DNA of 25,027 nt. Source: Oscillospiraceae bacterium. Its GTDB lineage: Bacteria; Bacillota; Clostridia; Oscillospirales; Ruminococcaceae. The first letter of the stretch is position 1, and the number at the start of each line of letters is the position of its first letter. The stretch is from the NCBI GenBank assembly GCA_900768105.1, contig CAAGBQ010000022.1:1-25027 (forward strand), written 5' to 3'. Positions 19,619-25,027 of the stretch are shown piece after piece. The notes below the pieces were generated by a model. That model made no database searches, was not told where the DNA came from, and saw nothing but the letters and a program-made list of their open reading frames with translations. Both the position numbers and the translations under genes were made by a program.

Positions 19619-20917
19619 TCATCCGATGGAAATGTTTCCTTCGGGATAAACAGCACGTTCACCATTTGTAAAATGCCACAAAGTAGCTATGGTAAGCGGA
19701 CCGAGCCTTCCTATAAACATAATCAAAATCGAAAGCAGCTTGCTGCCGTCGCAAAGGCCGCCGGTTATTCCGGTGGAAAGCCCCGCCGTGCCAAAGGCGC
19801 TTGCCATTTCAAAGGCGACATCCCGAAGCGGAATTTCCGGTTCCATCACACTCATAAAATATATACCAGTAAGCACCACTGAAATGCCCATAATCACTAT
19901 AATCGTCGCTTTGCGGAATGCATCCTGCGGTATGGAATACCTAAAAGCCTTTTCGGATTCATTTGTTGCCGCAGACCTCACGCCCTTGAGCAAAACGAAG
20001 AACGTGGTGGTCTTTATACCGCCGCCGGTCGAACCCGGCGAAGCACCAATGAACATAAGAATCATCATGACAACAAGCCCCGCGTTTGTAAATTTCCCCA
20101 GCGGATATGTGCAGAAGCCCGCAGTTCTTGCGGAAACGCTTTGAAACAGCGCTCCAAGCCAACCTATGTCCTCCGTAAGTTTAAAAAGCAGTGTACCTGC
20201 AAAAATAAGCGCTGCACTGGTGGAAAGCACAACCTTTGAATGCATAGAAAGCTTTTTCCAGTGTAACTTCTTTTCAATCAATTCCCTTATAACAAGGAAT
20301 CCGATTCCACCAAAAAATATAATCGCGCAGGTTACAATATTAAGCCACACATCGTTTTTATATGGCATAAGGCTCGTTCCGTTGCCGAGCACATCAAAGC
20401 CTGCATTGTTGAACGCGGATATCGAGTGAAAAAGGCTCAGTCCCACCGCCTTTATAAAGGGATAATCCCTCGCAAAGGTCACAAAGCTCAGCACCGCACC
20501 TATAAGCTCGCAGATTACGGTGGTAAGAAAGACGCTTTTCAAAAAGCGAACTATTCCTTTTCCCGAATCAAGATTCATGGCATCACGAATTATATTTCTC
20601 TCTTTAATATTCATGCGTTTGCGCATGGCAAGAATTACTCCCGCACCGATGGATGTAAGCCCAAGGCCGCCTATCTGTATAAGCAGTGCTATTATAACCT
20701 GCCCGAATGCGGTAAAAGTGCTGCCTGGATCAATCGTTGTAAGCCCTGTTACACAAACGGCGCTTGCCGCGGTATAAAGCGCGTCAATATACCTCAATGT
20801 TATGCCGCTTTTTACACTGCACGGCAAACACAACAGTGCCGACCCGATAAGCAGCGTAACTGCAAAGCCCAAAGCTATTATGCGCGCCGGCGACTGCCTT
20901 TTTATAAATTTATTCAT
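19619..20917 (-). CDS. trkH: Potassium-translocating subunit, TrkH/KtrB type
   Basis: Membrane channel subunit for K+ uptake, 432 residues. All four pore loops with their filter glycine are visible in order: AVCVTGLTTID, AFNNAGFDV, SARTAGFCTYP and AFGTAGLSTGI. GASPGSTGGGIKT, the conserved loop after the third repeat, is also intact. I chose ATG 20917 (MNKFIKRQSPARIIALG) with AAGGAG just upstream; the frame is open for a further 69 codons, but that sequence crosses the preceding terminator and looks noncoding. Small size is as for KtrB. It sits only 17 nt downstream of a strong terminator hairpin, which may limit its expression from the upstream genes. Confidence 0.94.
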   Translation of the reverse strand: MNKFIKRQSPARIIALGFAVTLLIGSALLCLPCSVKSGITLRYIDALYTAASAVCVTGLTTIDPGSTFTAFGQVIIALLIQIGGLGLTSIGAGVILAMRKRMNIKERNIIRDAMNLDSGKGIVRFLKSVFLTTVICELIGAVLSFVTFARDYPFIKAVGLSLFHSISAFNNAGFDVLGNGTSLMPYKNDVWLNIVTCAIIFFGGIGFLVIRELIEKKLHWKKLSMHSKVVLSTSAALIFAGTLLFKLTEDIGWLGALFQSVSARTAGFCTYPLGKFTNAGLVVMMILMFIGASPGSTGGGIKTTTFFVLLKGVRSAATNESEKAFRYSIPQDAFRKATIIVIMGISVVLTGIYFMSVMEPEIPLRDVAFEMASAFGTAGLSTGITGGLCDGSKLLSILIMFIGRLGPLTIATLWHFTNGERAVYPEGNISIG

Positions 20918-20933
20918 CTTTCTCCTTGCGCCG

Positions 20934-20966
20934 AAAAATCCTCCGGCGTCATTCCGGAGGATTTTT
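20934..20966. terminator. Strong hairpin between membrane-protein gene and trkH
   Basis: A 13-bp perfect stem AAAAATCCTCCGG (20934-20946)/CCGGAGGATTTTT (20954-20966) with a U-run on both strands and a 7-nt loop. On the minus strand it would end the transketolase operon, but the trkH ATG lies only 17 nt further on. Confidence 0.88.
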
Positions 20967-20973
20967 GGCTGTT

Positions 20974-21405
20974 TTATTTTCCGCTGCCGAAAACTTTTCT
21001 GTTCTGAAGACCGCCGAGGAACATCATGATTGAGCCGCCGGCAGAAACCGCCGCGATAATCAGCCCCGTTCCCTCTCCGGAACCGTTTTGCATAAGAAGT
21101 ATTATTGCAAGGGCGAAAACGCAAATTGCGTTAATCATAATTTTGCGGCCCTTGCTTGGGCGGTTGCGGTTGTTTATGCCGTCGAGGGCAACTATAAGCG
21201 AAACCGCGGTTTGAAGGCAAAGGGAAATTGTATATCCCAAAACATCGCTTGTCTGCGCCGCGCCGAAAAGCACACCGGTGGTAAAAAGCCACGCCATATA
21301 GGAATTGATAACTCCGCCTATAATGATAAGTACTGCGCCGTAAACAATCATTTTTCCGCCGGGCGCGCGCTTATCAAAAATCGGCTTTTTTGTTTTCTTT
21401 TTCAT
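20974..21405 (-). CDS. Small four-span membrane protein of unknown function
   Basis: A 143-residue protein I do not recognise. It starts with a Lys-rich cytosolic tail (MKKKTKKPIFDKRAPGGK) and has four likely membrane spans: IVYGAVLIIIGGVINSYMAW, a second around VLGYTISLCLQTAVSLIVAL, a third IMINAICVFALAIILLM, and a fourth LIIAAVSAGGSIMMFLGGL. A basic NNRNRPSKGRK loop lies between spans two and three. ATG 21405 follows AAGGGGA, 13 nt after the transketolase stop, so it is the third gene of that operon; whether it has a metabolic link is unknown. Confidence 0.7.
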   Translation of the reverse strand: MKKKTKKPIFDKRAPGGKMIVYGAVLIIIGGVINSYMAWLFTTGVLFGAAQTSDVLGYTISLCLQTAVSLIVALDGINNRNRPSKGRKIMINAICVFALAIILLMQNGSGEGTGLIIAAVSAGGSIMMFLGGLQNRKVFGSGK

Positions 21406-21418
21406 TGATATATCCCCT

Positions 21419-22348
21419 TTACTTCATAGAAACTGCTTTTCTTGCCGCTTCTACTATATCCTCTACCGTCATGCCGAATTTTTCGGAAAGCTCCGGCAGC
21501 TTGCCTACCTCGCCGAAAACATCCTTTGTTCCCACGGGAACCATAGGAACGGGGCAGCTTTGTGCGGCAACCTCCGCAACGGCGGAAAACAGCCCGCCGA
21601 TTATATTGTGGTTTTCCGCAACAACGGCGCAGCGGGTCTTTTTAACGGAATTTATGATTGCTTCGGAATCAATGGGCTTTATTGTATGGATATTGATTAC
21701 CTCCACGCTTACGCCCTCTTCCTGAAGGATTTCGGCGGCGTCCATGGCGCGCTTTACCATAATTCCGCTTGCAAAGATTGTTACATCCTTGCCTTCATAA
21801 ATTTTATCGGCTTTAAAAAGGTCAAATTTATAATCTTCGCTTTCAAAAATATCCGGAGTGTCCTTGCGGAACATACGGATATAAACCGGACCATAGTGGT
21901 CGATTATCTGCGGCAGCGCCTGTTTTAACTGGGCGTTATCCGCCGGCTCGAAAATAACCATGGTGGGAATGGAGCGCAAAACGCCGATGTCCTCAAGGCT
22001 CATATGTGTGCCGCCGTTAAGCTGGGCAGAAATTCCCGGGTCGGTTCCCACAATTTTTACATTCTGCTTGGCATATGCGATGGAAACGGCGATTTGGTCG
22101 CAGATTCTTCTTGTTGCAAAGGGAGTGAAGGAGCTGATAAACGGAATAAATCCATAGGAAGAAAGCCCCGCAGCCACGGAAGCCATATTCTGCTCCGCAA
22201 TGCCCACTTCAAAGGCTCTTTCCGGATAAAGCTGCTGAAGCTTTTTTGTTCCGTTGCAGTTTGCAAGGTCGGCGTCAAGCACGCAGATTCGCTCATCGTG
22301 CTCCATAATTTCCGCAAGGGTGTTTCCAAAAACTTCTCTCATCATCAT
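21419..22348 (-). CDS. Transketolase, C-terminal subunit
   Basis: Second half of a split transketolase (pyrimidine-binding and C-terminal domains), 309 residues. The catalytic Glu that activates thiamine diphosphate is in FEVGIAEQNMASVAAGLSS. GTHMSLEDIGVLRSIPTM and VVAENHNIIGGLFSAVAE are typical of this subunit. It acts with the N-terminal subunit encoded just upstream to exchange two-carbon units in the non-oxidative pentose phosphate pathway. Three ATGs in a row (22348-22340) leave the exact start open by two codons. The gap to the partner gene is 15 nt. Confidence 0.94.
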   Translation of the reverse strand: MMMREVFGNTLAEIMEHDERICVLDADLANCNGTKKLQQLYPERAFEVGIAEQNMASVAAGLSSYGFIPFISSFTPFATRRICDQIAVSIAYAKQNVKIVGTDPGISAQLNGGTHMSLEDIGVLRSIPTMVIFEPADNAQLKQALPQIIDHYGPVYIRMFRKDTPDIFESEDYKFDLFKADKIYEGKDVTIFASGIMVKRAMDAAEILQEEGVSVEVINIHTIKPIDSEAIINSVKKTRCAVVAENHNIIGGLFSAVAEVAAQSCPVPMVPVGTKDVFGEVGKLPELSEKFGMTVEDIVEAARKAVSMK

Positions 22349-22363
22349 AGCGTTTGCACCCCC

Positions 22364-23161
22364 TTACTGAAGCTCCGCAAGAGCGGCTTCGACTTTTTCT
22401 TTCGGCAAAGACATACTGTGGCAGGAAGGACCCGCATTTTCGGCAAAGCTTACGCCCTTGCCCTTTATTGTATCGAGTATAATCATGGAAGGCTTGCCTT
22501 TTTTGGCTTTTGCGCGGTCGATTGCGGCAGAGATTGCTTCGCAGTCGTGACCGTCGATTTCCTGGGTGTACCAGCCGAAGGCCCTCCACTTTGCTTTAAG
22601 GTCGCCAAGGGAGTTTATATCGTCGGTATATCCGTCAAGCTGCATATTGTTTTTATCGGTGAACGCGATAAGGTTATCCAGCTTTTTTTGTGCGCCGAGC
22701 ATCGCCGCTTCCCAAATCTGCCCCTCCTGGCTTTCGCCGTCGCCGACGATTGCATAAATCGTCGCGCCGTCTTTTTTAAGCTTGGAGCCGATTGCAACGC
22801 CGATTGCGCAGGAAAATCCCTGACCGAGGGAGCCTGCCGTCATATCGACGCCGGGGGTTTTATTCATATCGCAGTGGCTTGGAAGATTGGTTCCGAATCT
22901 GTTTAGCGTATAGAGCCAATCCTTCGGGAAAAATCCTTTAAGCGCAAGGGTTGCATAAACTGCGGGACCCGCATGACCTTTTGAAACAACCAATCTGTCG
23001 CGGCCCTCCATCTTTGGATTTTTGGGGTCCACATTCATTTTATCAAAATAAAGCACGCGAAGCAGCTCCACAATAGACATAGAGCCGCCTATATGTCCGC
23101 TTCCTATGCTTCCGATACATTCAAGAGTCATTCTGCGAATCTCCTTGCAGATTTCGTCCAT
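22364..23161 (-). CDS. Transketolase, N-terminal subunit
   Basis: First half of a split transketolase, 265 residues, binding the diphosphate of thiamine diphosphate. The GDG...N motif is intact in VGDGESQEGQIWEAA with DKNN about 28 residues later. GSGHIGGSMSIVELLRVLYF, SKGHAGPAVYATLAL and MTAGSLGQGFS are signature segments. ATG 23161 with AAGGAG is preferred over an in-frame ATG nine codons upstream that has no ribosome binding site. First gene of the operon, from a promoter with an extended -10. Confidence 0.94.
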   Translation of the reverse strand: MDEICKEIRRMTLECIGSIGSGHIGGSMSIVELLRVLYFDKMNVDPKNPKMEGRDRLVVSKGHAGPAVYATLALKGFFPKDWLYTLNRFGTNLPSHCDMNKTPGVDMTAGSLGQGFSCAIGVAIGSKLKKDGATIYAIVGDGESQEGQIWEAAMLGAQKKLDNLIAFTDKNNMQLDGYTDDINSLGDLKAKWRAFGWYTQEIDGHDCEAISAAIDRAKAKKGKPSMIILDTIKGKGVSFAENAGPSCHSMSLPKEKVEAALAELQ

Positions 23162-23199
23162 GTACCAACCACTCCTTCCAGAATACATTGATAGAATAT

Positions 23200-23228
23200 A
23201 TTATAGCACAAATCCGAAAAAGTGAACA
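23200..23228 (-). promoter_or_regulatory. Promoter of the transketolase operon
   Basis: Minus-strand TATAAT (23205-23200) with an extended TGC in front; the -35 TGTTCA (23228-23223) is weak at 17 bp. The transcription start would be about 33 nt before the ATG. Confidence 0.7.
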
Positions 23229-23269
23229 CAGATTTTTTTGATTTTCGGTAAAATTCGATTATATAACCT

Positions 23270-23305
23270 AAAGCGCCCCGTATTATCTCTAAAACAGGGC
23301 GCTTT
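23270..23305. terminator. Hairpin after the sigE unit
   Basis: A 9-bp stem AAAGCGCCC (23270-23278)/GGGCGCTTT (23297-23305) with an 18-nt loop. On the minus strand only a short U3 follows, so termination would be weak. Confidence 0.5.
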
Positions 23306-23334
23306 TGCACAATTTTTGTTTAAAAATGCGGCGT

Positions 23335-23490
23335 TTAAAGGTGGTTTTCATCCACCCATTTTTTTGCAAGGCGTATCGCAAGCTCCTCCGCCTCCGGAGA
23401 AGTTTCTTCGCCAAGGGGTATCGGGTTTGTTTCATAAAGCGGCGAAGGCGCCTGCGGCGCGGCGGATTTATTATTCTTCTTTTTAAACAT
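23335..23490 (-). CDS. Small protein of unknown function downstream of sigE
   Basis: A 51-residue ORF with an excellent ribosome binding site (GAGGTGATATAATT before ATG 23490). It begins MFKKKNNKSAAPQAPSPLYE, a basic and Pro/Ala-rich, probably disordered start, and ends in an acidic amphipathic helix (SPEAEELAIRLAKKWVDENHL). No membrane segment or known domain. It starts 49 nt after the sigE stop on the same strand, so it is probably co-transcribed. I do not recognise a family. The ribosome binding site and codon pattern support a real gene. Confidence 0.65.
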   Translation of the reverse strand: MFKKKNNKSAAPQAPSPLYETNPIPLGEETSPEAEELAIRLAKKWVDENHL

Positions 23491-23539
23491 AATTATATCA
23501 CCTCGCATTTATTTTTCCGCCGAAAGCCGCGGCTATGCC

Positions 23540-24265
23540 TCAAAAAAGCGCCGTTTTTTCAAGCTCGCGCCGAAGCCGCGCAATTATCTTTTTTTCAAGG
23601 CGGGATATATATGACTGGCTTATGCCTATCATATCCGCAACCTCCTTTTGCGTATGCTCCTTTTCTCCGGAAAGACCGAAGCGGAGCACCATTATTTTGT
23701 GCTCGCGCTCGCCAAGGCGGGCAACGGCTTCGTTAAGCACCTGCCGTTCCGCGTCCTGCTCTATTCCGCGGTTTACGCAGTCGCTGTCCGTGCCCAGCAC
23801 ATCCGAAAGCAGCAGTTCGTTTCCGTCCCAATCCACATTAAGCGGCTCGTCGATGGAAACCTCGTTTTTCTGCGGCTGGGTCTTGCGGATAAACATAAGG
23901 ATTTCGTTTTCTATACAGCGGGAAGCATAGGTGGCAAGCTTTATTCCCTTGCGTGCCTTGAAGGTATTCACCGCCTTGATAAGCCCTATTGTACCGATTG
24001 AAGTTAAATCCTCCACGCCGATTCCGGTGGATTCAAACTTTCGCGCTATATATACCACAAGGCGAAGATTATGTTCAATAAGCATATTTTTTGCTTCGCG
24101 GCTTCCGTGCTCAAGCTGCTCAAAGGCGGCGGCTTCCTCCTCCTTTGTAAGCGGCGGCGGAAGATTTTCCGGCCCGTTTATGTAATATATTTTTCCCGGG
24201 AAAAGCCGCGTCCAAAGGCGCAAAAGACCGATTTTTATGCCGTTTACAAAGCGCTGTGCAATCAT
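23540..24265 (-). CDS. sigE: Sporulation sigma factor SigE (pro-sigma E)
   Basis: Mother-cell RNA polymerase sigma factor of early sporulation, 241 residues, very similar throughout to Bacillus SigE. Region 2 is diagnostic: NLRLVVYIARKFESTGIGVE, IGTIGLIKAVNTF and LATYASRCIENEILMFIRK. DEPLNVDWDGNELLLSDVLG follows, and the region 4 helix-turn-helix is QKEVADMIGISQSYISRLEK. The N-terminal about 25 residues (MIAQRFVNGIKIGLLRLWTR and following) form the amphipathic pro-sequence that tethers the inactive factor to the membrane, ahead of KIYYINGPENLPPPL. ATG 24265 directly follows the spoIIGA stop, and GGAGGTAAG lies in the end of that gene. sigG, the usual next gene in Bacilli and many Clostridia, does not follow. 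Confidence 0.97.
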   Translation of the reverse strand: MIAQRFVNGIKIGLLRLWTRLFPGKIYYINGPENLPPPLTKEEEAAAFEQLEHGSREAKNMLIEHNLRLVVYIARKFESTGIGVEDLTSIGTIGLIKAVNTFKARKGIKLATYASRCIENEILMFIRKTQPQKNEVSIDEPLNVDWDGNELLLSDVLGTDSDCVNRGIEQDAERQVLNEAVARLGEREHKIMVLRFGLSGEKEHTQKEVADMIGISQSYISRLEKKIIARLRRELEKTALF

Positions 24266-25006
24266 TTATCTTACCTCCGTAAAGCTTTTGTTTGCCTGTT
24301 TTAAAATTATGTTTTTGCCAAGGAGAAGCGTTCCCTCCGGCGCAAATTCCGAAAAGCCGAGCATTGCGTCCTCCGCTTCAAGCTCTGTTCCGCCGCGCTC
24401 TATTACAAGGCGCTGCGGGCGGATTGCGGAAATGAGCACCGTTCCGGAAACTGTGGAGCAAGGGACAAGGCGGATATTATATTCCGTGCTCAAATCTCCG
24501 CTTTTGAGCACGGCAAGCATTTCCGGCGGAAAAAGCTTTTGCACCGCCGCAAGGCGGCAAACCGCCACCGGAGCGCCTGAAAGCGGTTCCGAAAGGCTGT
24601 TTCCCGTATCGGTAAAGCCCTTGAGCACGGCGGTTTTGCCGCCGTAATATATCTTTGCAATGCAGGCTCCTTCTGCCTCTCCGTGGCGGAAAAGGCGGCG
24701 CAGAACTTCCGTAAGCGCAAAGGCGGCGCAGGATGCCAGCACAATTTCCATTGCGGAAAATTCAAAATATACAACGCCGTTTTTAAGCAAAAAAGCGTTG
24801 GGCTGCGCCGCCAAACCGATAAGCAACAAAAAGCCAGAAAACAAAAATCCGCAAAGATAAAATATCGTCAAAAGCCGAAGCAGCTCCCCCGCTTTTCTTT
24901 TTCCGAAGCAGATTAGCACCATTGCGGCGGAAACCGCAAGCCTGCTTGACCAAAGCGCCCACTGCGGAAGCGGAAAAATTATGCAGAGTGAATACAGCGC
25001 GCCAAC
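24266..25006 (-). CDS. spoIIGA: Pro-sigma-E processing peptidase SpoIIGA (5' end missing)
   Basis: Membrane-bound aspartic protease that removes the SigE pro-sequence after a signal from the forespore. The visible 246 residues run from inside the N-terminal membrane domain (VGALYSLCIIFPLPQWALW, then the spans LTIFYLCGFLFSGFLLLIGL and MEIVLASCAAFALTEVL) into the cytosolic protease domain. The catalytic motif GFTDTGNSL has the DTG triad, and ...APEGTLLLGKNIIL closes the domain. The frame is open to 25006, where adapter sequence begins, so about 50 residues are missing; an internal Met at 24922 is not the real start. It precedes sigE with no gap, the classic two-gene operon. Confidence 0.93.
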   Translation of the reverse strand, partial: VGALYSLCIIFPLPQWALWSSRLAVSAAMVLICFGKRKAGELLRLLTIFYLCGFLFSGFLLLIGLAAQPNAFLLKNGVVYFEFSAMEIVLASCAAFALTEVLRRLFRHGEAEGACIAKIYYGGKTAVLKGFTDTGNSLSEPLSGAPVAVCRLAAVQKLFPPEMLAVLKSGDLSTEYNIRLVPCSTVSGTVLISAIRPQRLVIERGGTELEAEDAMLGFSEFAPEGTLLLGKNIILKQANKSFTEVR

Positions 25007-25027
25007 AGATCGGAAGAGCGTCGTGTA
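25007..25027. other. Illumina adapter read-through at contig end
   Basis: The last 21 bases, starting AGATCGGAAGAGCGTCGTG, are the standard Illumina TruSeq read-through adapter, not genomic DNA. They fuse to the middle of spoIIGA. Confidence 0.97.

Noticed and set aside
1..25027. CRISPR arrays, insertion sequences, rRNA genes
   Set aside because: No regularly spaced identical repeats, no transposase, and no rRNA-like sequence seen on either strand.

Overview
The window looks like one complete metagenomic contig from a spore-forming, anaerobic Clostridia-type Firmicute, most likely near the Oscillospirales. The evidence is spoIIGA-sigE, an anaerobic class III ribonucleotide reductase (nrdD-nrdG), a split transketolase, GGAGG-type ribosome binding sites, several near-consensus sigma-A promoters, and a gut-Firmicute-type F-ATPase operon. 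The last 21 bases are Illumina adapter, so the right end is a raw read end rather than a natural boundary.

Left end (1 to about 3.8 kb) is accessory DNA. A small AT-rich module holds a tyrosine integrase (cut by the contig start), an HUH-type rolling-circle replication initiator and a divergent XRE regulator. A repeat-rich noncoding end follows and terminates in the 3' part of a tRNA-Pro(GGG) gene, which I read as an attachment site. Just beyond lies the last stretch of a second, almost identical integrase 3' end, then a GIY-YIG/T5orf172-type gene. This suggests repeated integration at the same tRNA.

Middle (3.9 to 12 kb): a small alkyltransferase, an M23 peptidase, a 658-residue secreted orphan, a MATE exporter gene destroyed by an internal deletion but still carrying a consensus promoter and four-segment attenuator, and the minus-strand operon nrdD-nrdG-yfcE. 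Around this operon lie three short minus-strand transcription units with no credible protein. All three share a promoter and an exactly spaced array of upstream boxes, and each ends in an intrinsic terminator. I interpret them as a family of co-regulated small RNAs.

Right of this (12 to 18.9 kb) is the F-ATPase operon atpB-E-F-(H)A-G-D-C behind a perfect TTGACA-17-TATAAT promoter and a roughly 410-nt leader. It has no separate delta gene. The C-terminal domain of delta is fused in frame to the N terminus of alpha, and the delta N-terminal domain is missing. Subunit c carries a signal-peptide-like extension.

The right end (18.9 to 25 kb) is all on the minus strand: spoIIGA (partial), sigE and a 51-residue ORF; then the split transketolase, a small membrane protein, and trkH-trkA potassium uptake behind an intercistronic terminator.

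The observations most worth following are the delta-alpha fusion, the three phased-box small RNA units, and the stacked integration scar at tRNA-Pro.
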